Below, piece after piece: positions 32,870-45,800 of a DNA stretch of 64,000 nt; the stretch's first letter is position 1, and each line of letters opens with the position of its first letter. The translations under genes were made by a program, and so were the position numbers. The stretch lies in the NCBI RefSeq assembly GCF_902713425.1, contig NC_081209.1:3791001-3855000 (forward strand), given 5' to 3'. The stretch is from Acipenser ruthenus (Eukaryota > Chordata > Actinopteri > Acipenseriformes > Acipenseridae). The notes beneath the pieces were generated by a model. The model ran no database searches. It was given only the letters and a program-made list of their open reading frames with translations, and had not been told where the DNA came from.

Positions 32870-34390
32870 GAAGAGAACGGCTGCTGTGCCTGTGTGGGTA
32901 AATGACTGCCATTGTCATCTGTGGCTGCTTGATAAGGAATTGACTGCAGTTCCTTCTACAGCTCCTCTACTCTGTATTAACATTAGTTAGAAAGTAAACT
33001 GTGCAGTCTGTTGCCCAGGTGCAGGGACACAAGCCAGCTCTTCCCATCTTGAAAGCAGTTCAGCGATTATGCCACTCTTTCCAAGACAAACAGCACACGC
33101 CTGCTCCTACAGACAGCAGCATGGGCTTCCAAAATAAACTTTGTTAAGCAAAACTGAAATTAAAAAAGGACTGATCAATTCTTTAAATAAATAAATAATT
33201 CATAAAGGGACTCGAAAAACACACACATTGAAATAAGTGAAAAAGCAATTGAAAAAAATAACAATTACATGTTTATTGTTTTTTTTTAAATACATTGACC
33301 ATTTAATATATTCTTATATATTTAGATTTTTGTATATATATATTTTTTGTGTTTCTGAACAACCATAAAGAACAAACAACTGAGCTCTAGAAAACACGGG
33401 TTGTTGTATTTTTTTTTTTTTTCTTGTTTTTGGTCACAGAGTAATTAGAGCATCAGAACCTGCACATGTTTCCAGAAGGTTGCTGTGATGGAGAGTTGGA
33501 CAGCAGTGGTCAGGATTGCTCATCCGGGTTCCACATTTTCAGAGTCAAAAACCAGGACGCTTTTCTTTTCCCCTTCAATTGATTGACACCATAACAACTC
33601 TGAAGCTGTTAAAATAACTGTATATAAACTCGAACCTTAACCCTATCTGCAAGATCATTGATTTCGGAACACTTCAAATCTTTGCAAACAAAAAACACAA
33701 CAATAGGCCATCAGGTGGCACGCGTCTCCGCTAAATCCAATTTAAAAACTGCTGTTCCAATTTGCCAAATTAAAATGCTACAGTCAATGGGAATTGGATT
33801 CTATCGCATTCACACATTGAAAGCACATCAACAGCGCATTGCAGCGTTTGACTGAGAGACACCCTTAACTTCAAACACTTCAGTAGACGTGAATTAGACA
33901 AACGTTTCGCCTCGTGCCTTCAGCAGTGTGCTGTACTCTGATTAAGGCACAAGTTGAATCGTGTGTCTGCTTCACTTTGTTTCTACTGATAAAGCACTCC
34001 TTGCACTGAAGCAAGTCTTCACTGGTAAAGCTGACCTCAAGTCTCTTTTATCCAACTCTCCCCACACTTTGTTCTGTCCTCGTATGCAGTACATGGGAAA
34101 CCAGAGAGCACAGGGATTCCCTTCCAGCTGTACGGACCTTTTGAAAATGCAACATGACAACACGATAATCTAGCAAGCTGCAGCATGGCACATCTTGTAT
34201 AGCACAGAGTGCTCCACAGAATAAGGATTAGCACAAAAAGAAACACCTTGTTTCCTTATTCTTCTATTTCCTTTTTAATTCGGAAAGCATAGTTCACTTT
34301 TACATCATATATATATTTGTGTTTATTTGTTTCCTTTTATACACAGACACTGGTTAAATATATACCAGATATAATGTTTGCCACAAAAGA
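32870..34390. other. Intergenic / distal SGSM1 3' region
   Basis: No exon or named repeat recognised. Poly-T tracts near 33277 and 33408. Minus-strand AATAAA near 33268 would suit a very long SGSM1 3'UTR but is unproven. Confidence 0.35.
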
Positions 34391-34395
34391 GATTT

Positions 34396-34398
<3 letters not shown>

Positions 34399-34456
<58 letters not shown>
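34399..34456. repeat. (AT)n microsatellite
   Basis: About 28 AT dinucleotides. Confidence 0.95.
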
Positions 34457-34956
34457 CTCTTTTTTTTAAATTACAGTACAATTCACAAGCAGGATACAGA
34501 GACACTTTCTGAAAATGTACAATAAAATCAGACGAATAAAAAAAGAATAATAATAAATACATGTCATTGAAAACACTGGCACTTTGAACAGTACATTTAT
34601 TTTTTCTGACCGAGGATACTTAAAGATGTTCTGCTAACAATACTTTCTCTTTAACACGATGAAATGTGTCTCTTGTGTTTGTGGTAGAGCAGCCGGCACT
34701 ACAAGCATGCTAGCTGTACTGCAGTGTATATATCGCAGTAACTCTGTCGTGTAGCGGATTTCTTTTTTTTAACTGAACACATTCATGATATGAAACGCAT
34801 ATTGTTTTTATCAACTTTAGCTACAAAATGAGAGCTGAATGAGCTGAAAGTTTCCTGAATACCAGAAGGATGCTGCTTAACCAGTCCCTTATTTTAACTG
34901 TATTGGAAAGACAAAATCCAGATTACTCATTATAACAAAAACAGCATAAAAACTTA

Positions 34957-35345
34957 TCTGATGATGTCAGAGGAACACATAGCTTTCGTATCTGATGATG
35001 TCAGAGGAACGCATAGCTTTCGTATCTGATGATGTCAGAGGAACACATAGCTTTCGTATCTGATGATGTCAGAAGAACACATAGCTTTCGTATCTGATGA
35101 TGTCAGAGGGACACATAGCTTTCATATCTGATGATGTCAGAGGAACACATAGCTTTCGTATCTGATGTCAGAGGAACGCATAGCTTTCGTATGTGATGAT
35201 GTCAGAGGAACACATAGCTTTCGTATCCGATGATGTCAGAGGGACACATAGCTTTCGTATCTGATGTCAGAGGAACGCATAGCTTTCATATCTGATGATG
35301 TCAGAGGAACACATAGCTTTCATATCTGATGATGTCAGAGGAAGC
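34957..35345. repeat. 34-bp minisatellite
   Basis: Eleven full units and one partial of a 34-bp repeat, each with TGATGATGTCAGAGGAAC and CATAGCTTTCGTA; two units are 31 bp because one GAT is lost. Direct, adjacent units without spacers. Each unit holds TGATGTCA, one base from a CRE palindrome. Confidence 0.95.
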
Positions 35346-35654
35346 TTTCAGAAGAAATACAACACTAGCATAAGATACTGTAGTCCATCTAACTCTAAAG
35401 ATAAAGTGGATGGACACAAGGTTGTGTGTGAAGGGACTGCTTCTCACATGACTGATTATGCAAAGGGAATCCCGATGCGTTTGCAAGAAATAAAAGCTGC
35501 ATCTCCCAGTAGGAGATCTGTTTGTCACAATGAGAAAGAAAGCAGATTTGACAGACTTTGACAGAGGGCTGTCTAACATGTCTCTACACTCAATAGGACA
35601 GCGTTGACAGCTGGTTTTTATCCAAACCCTGTACATGGGCCATAAATCCCAGCA

Positions 35655-35738
35655 AATGAGCAAGCCAGTAAATGCACTGCAGCCTTCTGTATTTAATGAG
35701 CAAGCCAGTAAATGCATTGCAGCCTTCTGTATTTACTG
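35655..35738. repeat. Tandem duplication of about 40 bp
   Basis: AATGAGCAAGCCAGTAAATG...TTCTGTATTTA occurs twice in direct succession with one base change. Confidence 0.9.
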
Positions 35739-35739
35739 A

Positions 35740-37577
35740 AATGTCCATGCTTTACAAACGTGTCATTGTGTATTAAAGATGGGAGGGTTCCTTTCTGTGG
35801 TTTTAGACCTTTGTAAAACATTGCTAAATAAAAAGAACAAACAGCTACATTAAGGCAGGAACTAAAACAATTGAACAAAACATATAAAACAAGGAAACAG
35901 CATGTTTCTTTACATTGTTATTAGCACTAAGACGGAAAAAACACAAATTAAAAATTGCAAAACAAATTAAAAACTACCAAAGGACAACCTCCGAGTGCCT
36001 CAGTATATAACAATTGCACTTTGACCATTTAAAATAAAGCCTTTTTTATCCTGCACCTTCTTTTACTGAACCGCTAAACATTTTGGAACTTAAAAAAAAT
36101 AATAAAAAAAATAAAGCCGATTGATTTTTAAAATCAATACAAATAACTCAATACAGGGATCGGAGACTCAGCTAATTCAATATAAAGAGCTCAGTAATTG
36201 GGCAATAAATCATTAGCATTATATATAGTGTATTAGAAAACGCTTCAGTCTGCTAGCTGGAAATGACTTTCTAGTTTTTAACCTGTCTGAATCGATCGAA
36301 TCCACACGAGACACTCTGGTCACAGGCTGCCTCGCCCGACCTATCACTCTGGTACTAGATGTGTTCTGACATTCCCCCCAGCTTGAATGATCTGTCAGCC
36401 TCTAAGTGGAATGTTGAAGTGTTTTGGCACATTGTCCTTTCTTTATTAAAAACAGGGTTTCATTTGTAGGACTTAGAGAATCACTTTCATTTAGATTTCA
36501 CTGACATCTCCAGTCGGTATACATTACACTCCTCCTCTCCCTTCATATGTCCAGTGGCACCTCTGTTTAGCACATATAAATCCAGGTGAAGATACACTGT
36601 TACCTCAACACAATGATTACATTTGTGTGAAGCTGGGGTGAGAGTATGTGCTTCACTAGAGGATAATATGAACTAGTCTTTCCAGCTTGCGTGTCTGCTT
36701 TTACAACCTTGTTACAGTGCCACCTAGTGATGAAGGACACATAAAACACGAGACGCGTACGGGAATAGAGAACGGAATTTTCCAGATTCTGCACACCACT
36801 CTCAAATCACTGCTTTGCACTCCACACAAAGGCATGGCGTAGTTACGTTTGTGCAGAAACTCTTTATTCTTGTGTGTAAAGTTTAGTATCACCACTAGAT
36901 TATCCTCTAAGGAAACACATACCCACCTTATACAAATAAAATACAACGCACTATATAGTACTATGGTACTGCCACAAATGTTGAGCGGCAATGGTGAGTA
37001 AACACTGAAACAATGAACGAATGCCGTTTCAAATTGAACAATAAAAGAACACTCAGGACTGTTCATGAACTGCAATCTGAGGACAGCGAAAGCAACTGAA
37101 AGAGTCGCGCGACATGCAGTCTCATCCACAGTCCTTCTCCCTCCCCTCAAATCTGCAGCACTGCTGGACACCCATGTGATCTTTATTGCTAAACCACTTC
37201 ATGGCTTGGCAGTGCTATAGAACAGAATCCTATTCAGGTACTCTAGAGAAGGAGTTCTCTATAACCCCCCCCCACCCCCCACCCCCCACCCCCCACCCCA
37301 CCATGCGATGCGATACAGAAACCTGACTGATATAAAACAGGCTCCACTGAAGGTCCCCAGCTCTCACTTACTGGATGTTCAGTGATACAGTGTTGCAGTA
37401 AAACGTATATAACGGCAGAGGTGGCTAAACCTGGCTCTTTCTGATTTATACAAGGGATCCGTTACTGTGGCCTCTGACGCTGGCGCGCTGACAGTGAACA
37501 GAACGAGAGAAGCCGGTGCGAGGATGAAGGATGTGATCATGAGTGTGTTTGTAGAGCTTCGTTGTCGCGCACCCCCT
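35740..37577 (-). other. SGSM1: Probable SGSM1 3'UTR
   Basis: Follows the SGSM1 stop at 37578. Minus-strand AATAAA candidates at 37187-37182 and near 36871 and 36444. A C-rich run (CCCCCACCCCCC repeats) lies at 37266-37302. The true end was not determined. Confidence 0.45.
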
Positions 37578-39777
37578 TCACTTGTTCTCGATGAGCGTCT
37601 GCACTTTGTAGACCAGGTCCCGTGCCAACGTCAGCACACGCTTGCTATTGTGGTGTTCAGCCATTTCTATACAGAATTTAAAAAACAGAAAATCACTGTA
37701 TTACATGAATCCTTTCACTAAGAGACCAGCTGGTAAACAATCACTATTATCAGTTTCTATAAATCCAATATCGACTTTGAATTTATAACAGCACCCATCT
37801 GGTAATATCTGAAGCAGTGTAAGGCGCAAGATTTAGTCAAAATTATTCTTCAAGGAAAAACAGGTTAAAAATGGTGTGTTGAAATTACAACGGTTATACT
37901 TCGGCTTTCTAGATTGTCAGTGCATGCCAACCCCATATGTTCCAGCCTATATATTCACTTTTGTGTACCAATAAAGGTATCTCCTTACCTGATCTCACTT
38001 GATCTAAACTTTATTAGAACCCTCAGTGTCTATTATCCTATTCAGCAAAGCGTTTGTCTCACCGTTGAAGAACTTGATGATGTCGGTGAAGTCCATGTTG
38101 TTTTCCAGGATGATGTCTCTGTACATTTCCACCATTGCCAGAGCGATGAAGAGCACAAAGTGGGTCGATGATGTGTGCTTCGCAGCCCAGATAGTCTCCC
38201 ACACTGAGAACACATCATCGTACACCAGCTCTGCACAAAACACAAGCACAGCGGAGTCCCGGTGATCAACCGCTATCCATCATCCAGCCCTTCCCTACTA
38301 ACCAACGCACTCCATTCATGGGCACGCTAACACACATTGTTGCTATATTTGAGCAAATGTGTGTTCTGTTGACACAGCATGTTTCCCATGCCAGTAACTG
38401 CTCAGCAGTGCATGGGGCACGGAACATGAATTCACTGTGTTATTAGCCTCAGCTGGAATTCAACATTTGCTATCAAGGCTTATACTAGGCAAGCACCCGT
38501 CGATTTAAGGGCAATCGATGTCCTAATTGATACATGTCGGTGAACTGGAGGATGACACTTAAGCAGACAGCCCTGGCATTACCTCGTTTGAAGTCCAGAA
38601 GGAACCAGCGGTAGCAGAAATAGAAATGTGTGTAATCCCCATTCTGGTGCATCAGCTCAAAGAGTTCCGAGTCCAGGATCTAAGAAACAGGCAGGCGAGC
38701 CGTGAGCACGGCACCACAACTCAGTCTGGCTTTTTACTACTTTACTGCTATATTTCTATCAATCTGGTAAAACATCAGAACACTAAGATGTATTTATGTT
38801 ATTTAACTTTTAATACAATCAGAGTAAGTTATCAGGCTAAAGAGAATTTAAAGAGTTAAAGAGAATTTAAATAACAAGCAGATGCCAGTTAAAAACGCTC
38901 CGATGTATTTTTACAGTAGCCTGTCCTCAAACGAGGGCAATGGCACTTAATGTGTTAATAAGGACAAGCGCAGAATCCAGGCCTCCTCCTCACCTGGATG
39001 AGGGAGCGCATGTTGGCGAAGTGTGTATCCATGGCTCCTCCGTGAGGGAAGTTGTGGTTCATCCTCTTCATGAGCTCCGTGAAGCAGCTGAAGGCCATTG
39101 CCTCTAAAACACCAAGCAGAGACACTCTGAGGGGGCTGCCGGGGGGCGGGGGGTAGTGTATTATTAATAACAGATTACTCATACTCATACCACACAGGGC
39201 ACTCACCGTCATCTAGAATGACCAGCAGGGGAGCTAACAGGTCGCACATGCCTTGCACATACCCAATCTCCAGGTGCTGCCAGATGTAGCTACCAAAACA
39301 AACCCCAAAACATCAACACAGAATGAATGGGTTAGAATTAGAATGCAACGTCCATAGAATCATTCAAATAGATTGGGGTCTTTCCCACTGATCTAAATGG
39401 TGACCTAAATCTTGCTGAATAATAGGACCCACCCTTTGCATATTTTACAGAGGCACATGTTACATGTGTGATTTTCAGAACCTTGATACGCAAAGGGCCC
39501 TGTATTAATAATGCAAACAGTGATGATCATTTGATCATCTCCATTGTGTTTGTAACCAGCACAGGTGTGTGTTTGGAGCTGGGATGCATGTATATCAGAC
39601 GGTTACCCGATGCTACGCTATAGAAAGAAGGGCTGCTTGCTGGAACTGTTACCTGCACATGATGTTGCGCAGTTTCTCCAGATTGGCAGGAGTGAAGTAC
39701 CAGTAGTTTCGGTCGCACCTCTGCACGTCTTTCTCGATACGGTGCAGGTTGATCGTGTACATGTCCAGCAGCTCTTG
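37578..39777 (-). other. SGSM1: SGSM1 catalytic TBC exons
   Basis: Six exons encode the second part of the TBC RabGAP domain. The catalytic arginine finger motif IxxDxxR is IEKDVQR in exon 39777-39653, and the glutamine-finger motif YxQ is YVQGMCDL in exon 39289-39207. Both catalytic residues are present, so GAP activity is expected. The protein ends [16 protein letters not shown]. Confidence 0.93.
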
Positions 39778-42773
39778 CTACAATAAAATGCGAGAAAATA
39801 ACAATAAAATGTAATTTTTTTAAGGACGATTGTAGATCGTGCATTATGAACAATTTCTGGATGATACCTTTTGAATAGCATCAGATAAAATATGTATAAA
39901 AAGATATATATGCACACTAGCTTTCCAGACCACTTAAGTCTCTTAAACTTGAAAGTTTCATGAAAAATAAAGAAACAAGCAAAAATAAAAATGAAAGAAA
40001 GGTGAGGAAGGAAAGCCAAGGCTCTCACAGAGTAGGTGACCCCGATGGAGGAGACGGGAGACGTGGCTTCGGTTTTACCCTCCGCTCCCACAGCCAGCGA
40101 GACAAACTGGGGGAACAGGCTCTCCATTTCAGGCTCCTCAGAAAGGTTGTCCTCGCTGCCCACTAGGCTCTGCTTCTCAGCCTCCTCGTCCACCTGCATC
40201 TCCAGCACAGGCAGCCTGGCTACCTCCCCTGGGGGAGGCCCCTCCTCTGAGGGCAACCCAGTGGCGGACAGCAGGTCCTCCGAGCTCGCGTTGGTGGTCA
40301 GATTTTTCTCAGCCGGCCGGGTCTCTTCAGCAGCCCCTTTGGAGACAGGAGGGACGGTCTCTTCAGTCACCTGACCCCGATCGGCATCTTCTGTGCCATG
40401 AACTAGCGTCTTCTTGCTGGGGTTGGCTCCCTCTTGCTGCTGTGGTTTGGTCGCTGCTTGCGGAGGCTGCTGTCCAGATGTTTTAGCTGCGGACTCGGTG
40501 CCGGCACCGCTGTCCTCGGTGCTGAAGCTGCGGTCGGAGAATCCGGAGGTGATGGAGAAGTTCCGGGAGGAAGGGTGTCCGGAATCGGGGGAGCAGGTTC
40601 CGTTGGGGACGGCTCCGTTGGGACGTTTGGCTGCCTTGACGCTCTCCTCGGCCCTCACCTCCGTCTCCATCTGCTCCACCTCCTCTGCAGACTCGAACAC
40701 CTGTAAAGGGAAGCAGTCAGCTCTGGTGATCAGAGGGCAGTGGGAGTAGAGGGCTGTGTTCAAGAGTAATAGACTGTAGATACATGAGTGAGTCTGAATC
40801 AGTGATGAGCAGCTGTGTGGGTTCTTGGATGCCCAGTTTGAAAAAGCTAAATTGGATTCTCATTCCTTTGGCATTACAAGGCAAGCAGTGTCTAGTGACT
40901 CAACAATTTAAATGAAGATAATCTAATAGCCAGACTTTAGCAATCAAAACTCTTGTTATAAATTAGGTTATTTATGTTTTATTTTTGTTGAGATGGCAGG
41001 CAAATTATATCTGCTGGCAGTTTTTTTTAGCGAGTGCACATGAAGGGACATAAATAAACAAGCAGACAGCAGCCTCTGTAGAAGAAGGGGGTAATTGGAT
41101 TTTTCAGGAACTCTGCACACATCAAAAGGACGTAGGGAAGTTGAAACAGAGAAAGAGCTTTAAAATGGAGCTGAGTTCTGTGTCAGCCAAAAGATGACCC
41201 TGATTTACCAGCAAACAAATAAATGAGACGTAAAAGTAAATCCATTTCCAAGACCCTAAATGCAACATTACAGCTACCAGTACCATAAGAAAACAGAAAG
41301 AGCCACAGATTTATTAAAATCTGAAAATTAAAAGGTGTTGCCCTTTATGCATCATGTTCAATGTAACCAATAAGGTTAGATTATAATACCCTCAAGAACA
41401 TTTGCAAAGAAATGCCCCCAACAACATGGTGCCTTCAGAAACAAGCACCGACAAGATGGGAGATTGAGGAAACAAAACAGAACATAATTAGGAGTTGCTC
41501 TCTTCTCCCAGCAACAGCACACACACATGCAGTTCCCCTTCTGACTGGCTCAGCATGGAGCCACCATCACTAAGCAGAGTGGAGGCTGGTTTACCTGCGT
41601 GCTGCTGCTGGAGTCGCTCTGCAGCCGCGCATGGCTCTGTCTGTCCGAGCTGCCGCTCTGGGAAGACTGGCACCAGACACCAGAGGAGGAGAGTCATGCA
41701 GAAGAGAAGGAAGATAGATAGAAAGAAAAAGTGAGATCGTAGCTGATTAAACATCCCGTTCCCCAGAGGGTTGTCGGGTAGAGTAAAAGCTAGAGGCTGC
41801 TTAACAAAATGAGTACAGGCTAACTTATGAATATGGCCTCATGTTTGTAGGACTTATCAGTCCTATCAGTCCCCTTGCATAAAGGTATCTATACTGATGT
41901 GAACGAAGGCTTTCCACAAAAAATAGAGCGTCAGGGATGGAAATAAGACTCCTACTGCACAGCAGTTTCACCCATTCCAGTGTATACGTAACAAGCTCAG
42001 GTGTGTCTTATTAAAACCAGGAACAGAAGAATGGATCACACTGCTATGCAATGGGAGTCTTATTCCCATCCCTGCACCGGTATTGTACTGACAAGGCTGC
42101 AGTCCTGCGTTTCTCACCTCGTTGCTGACGGTGGAGTCACGGTGCATCATCTTCTGCATCGTGCTGTCCAGACTGGCTCCCGAGGAGCACTTGGCGAGGG
42201 CGGCGGCGTGCTGCTCCTTCTCCCGCTGGCGAACGATCGCCTCGCAGCCCAGCCACTCGCTCATCGTCTGCTCATAGCAGGCACGCATCTGGTCATCCAC
42301 CTGCCGAGGGGAGCCGAGATGGGCACAGTTACTGGACAGATCGATAGCCGCACGCGTTCATTTTTAACTGCTGGTTTGCTCTGGATATTTTCCCCAAGTA
42401 GGAACTGCTTCTTTAAGCATCACGCCTTTCTTTGGCTACTGCATCATTTTTTGGATCTCATTTTCTTAAAATAATAAATAAAAGCCCAGATCTTGATTTC
42501 AGTTGCCACCCGATTTCAGTTTCATTCTTTTTTATTTTTTATTTCAGTTGACACTTAGTGAAACGTTGACACTCAATGTAAATACAAACCAGCACGGACC
42601 TCTTTCCGGTCATTCTCCGACATCCCGAACTGGTAGTGCCCCAGCAGGAAGGGCCACACCTCCCTGCGGATTGTGGGTTCCACCCCTCCGAAGTAAACCA
42701 GCCGCAGCAGCTCCTGCTCCTCATAAACCTGTCAGGGAATAGTGTAGGGCGTCAAACAGCGGAGGGGAACACA

Positions 42774-42817
<44 letters not shown>

Positions 42818-45800
42818 ACAAAGCACAATAATATAACCACAAGTATAAACAGACAGTGGAACCGCTTAGCAGGTGCTGGCTAGTCTGCCAGTGTCGGATG
42901 ACGGGGGGGATTTGAAAGGCTCCCACCTTACAGTCCTGGAGGTATTTCTGCCACATCTCTGCCGTCAGCCCCCCGCCGGCCTCGTGTGGGACGTCCCGGT
43001 CCACAATGGTGTGGTTCACCAGCGCTGACAGGTGCGTGCGCACAGTGGACATGTGACGGCAATACGCAAGCCCTAGAAAACAGCAATATGAATACAGGTA
43101 TAGATGCATTAAACACTTGTTAATGCTGTTCTTCTTGACAAGTTTTTAAAACCCCACCTAGACCATTATCTAGACCAAGCACTTCACCCCCACCGCTCTC
43201 TTATTAAAACATGTCAAATGCGAGACGTACAGCCGTAGAAAGCCCTGGAAATGATCTGATACTTCATGTTGTCACACAGCATCTTCAGGGGGGCCCTGGA
43301 AATGGGAAACAGACAAACAAAAAACGTTTTCATATTTTCAGCAAATGCAGTATTGGACCTCTCACTACCTCTAATACAGTTCAGCCGGTTTAAAGAGTAA
43401 GTAGCGGGATTCTGATACGTACAGGTTTACCCGTCCCCACGTGTTGTGTGTTACCTCTAAGAACAGCCTGGAGTATTAGGTCTTCAGATAAGAATACTAC
43501 ACACTATTTGAATCTATTTAATCTATTTGTTTGGACTTCTCCACTTTTACATGCATGCTTTTCATGGTGGATAGACTAAGACAGACAGGATGCTACAGTG
43601 CTCCAGTCCCTACCGTTCATGGTTGCAGCCGTTTGGAGGCACTGCGTCTGAGGAGCCATTTTGGGAACAGGAAGAGCAGGAGGACTTCCTGACAGTGGGG
43701 TGCCACAGGGCCGCACCCTGCTCCATGAGGTCCTGCGATACTAAAACACAAATCAGAAAAACACCATATTACTTCAAATCGACATTCATCAAATTGAATG
43801 CAGGTGGCAAAAAAGCAAACCGAAAAAACCAAAATAATAATTAAAAAAAAAGTTTGTCAGCATGATTTAGGGTAATAAGCAGATTAAAGGTTGTGAGATT
43901 TGTCTGAATTGTATTGGAGGGCGTGCAGTCAAACCTGGATTAACAAACAGTATGAAAGGACCACTGGTTTACAGTAAATCCCAGTCTACATTTTCAATGT
44001 TTTAATCACCTACACACAGAATCAAAAACACCCTGAGGACGTCCCTTGAGCAGGTTGGACTGCTACTGGAAATGAGAGAGACGGAGAGAGAGGTGATTGG
44101 CGGAGACAAATATGCAGCTGATATGAGGAAGCCTGTGATTGGCTGAGATGGCGAGAGAACACACCCTGCGATTGGTCGCTGAAGCAGTCAGAGAAAGCGC
44201 TGGGCAGCAGCTAAAGATGAGAAAAAAAACAACATTACAGCCATGCTGAGTCCTGCTGGGGTCGGGTGCAGGAGGCTGGCTGCTCCTGCCAGAGAAACTG
44301 TAGGAGCGTTTGGGGATGACCAGGATCCGGCCGGCAGGAACACGCCTAGGGGGGCGTCTCCGGAGGTTCAGGGAGAGGGAGTGGGAGAGGGAGAGGGAGG
44401 AGGGAGGGGGACGAGGGTGATGATGATGATGATGATGAGGGTGATGGGTAATGGTAACTGGAGGCAGGAAAATGGTAAGAAGCATTAGACGGAAAACTGA
44501 AAAAACAAAACATCATGAGAACAGACACAACACAGAGCATGTTGAATGTGTTACAGATTCAAAATGCACAGCACTGGGTGACCAGAGCTCAAAATCAAAT
44601 TACAAACTCGTCACGCACCATAAAACAGGATACGGAGAATGAGAAAAGCAAACAATAAAACCAGGGCTGCAGAACAAAAGCTTAAACAATATCAATACGA
44701 AAACATCTCCAAGACATGATGTACAACCAGAGTGCCTAAACAAAGCCCTGCAAACGTGACGTGCATTGATCTGACCAGTGTGGAGGTAACAGTACTAGGG
44801 TTACAATGCTCTCCATTAAACTGACTTGGGCTCGTTGTGTTTCTACAATTCACAATGGGACAAGCAGAGGGATTTTTACCATTCCAGTGGTATTGCCAGT
44901 GTACAATCTAGCCCCTGTGTGGCTTGTTATTGTCAGAGAGCATTGTGTTGTAGATGGTTGCTTTAATCTTTCTGTAGTCAATGAATTAATCCAGAACTAT
45001 TAAAAACACAGTTAATCACTCTGAGGTTACAGTATAAGAACCAGTGCTGGGACCAGCATCAATTTTCACGTTTGAATGCCCTTTCAAAATGTAAACTAAT
45101 ATCTGAATATTGTTTGATCTTTAATTTGGACAAATGACAGTAAATGACAGTACACCACATTCCAGTCTCTCAGGAGTAAAATAAACCTGCTACCCAATCA
45201 TAGGAGAGAAACAGTCCTGTACAGTAGAATATCTTTTTGATACAAATCATTTATAAATTCTGCTATATGGACGAATACTGTATGAACATTTTTCCCACTG
45301 AATACACTTTAAGCAGTGTTTGCTTCAATATTCAGTATTTGTCTCAGCACTAAGAAATGCATGAACCACCAGCACGAATAGTTGCTCGGCAAAGATCGCT
45401 GTTGAGAAGGGACATATAACTGAGCCTACCGAACTCGGACTGGCTGCCTGGGAAGAGGATCCTGAACACATAGTCCGTGGCTTCCTCTTCCTCCTTGTCG
45501 GACACAGACTCCGGGGATCCTTGTGGACTTCTGTTTCGCAGCTTTGGGAAAACCTTCCCCTGCGGAGAAACACACAGCAGAGCCTTTCACAGGGAGCACA
45601 AGTCAATCCATTTGGGGGCTGCTGCTTTTCATGAAACACCACACAGCAGTGTTGGAATACGAAGGGTCGGCACAAAAGGAAAGCAGTGAAGAGTTGAATC
45701 TGGGGTTGTGTTAATTTACTGAGCCTTTAAGCACATGAGTTATTAAAAAAAGTAAAAATCAGGGTTTCCTTGGTGAAGATGTTGTACAGAACAGTTATTT

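Noticed and set aside
34957-35345. Direct repeats resembling a CRISPR array
   Set aside because: Units are contiguous with no unique spacers, and the DNA is clearly eukaryotic.
39618-40763. A single 381-codon gene on the minus strand
   Set aside because: It is the SGSM1 exon 40700-40029 extended into introns on both sides; splice borders and family alignment define the real exon.
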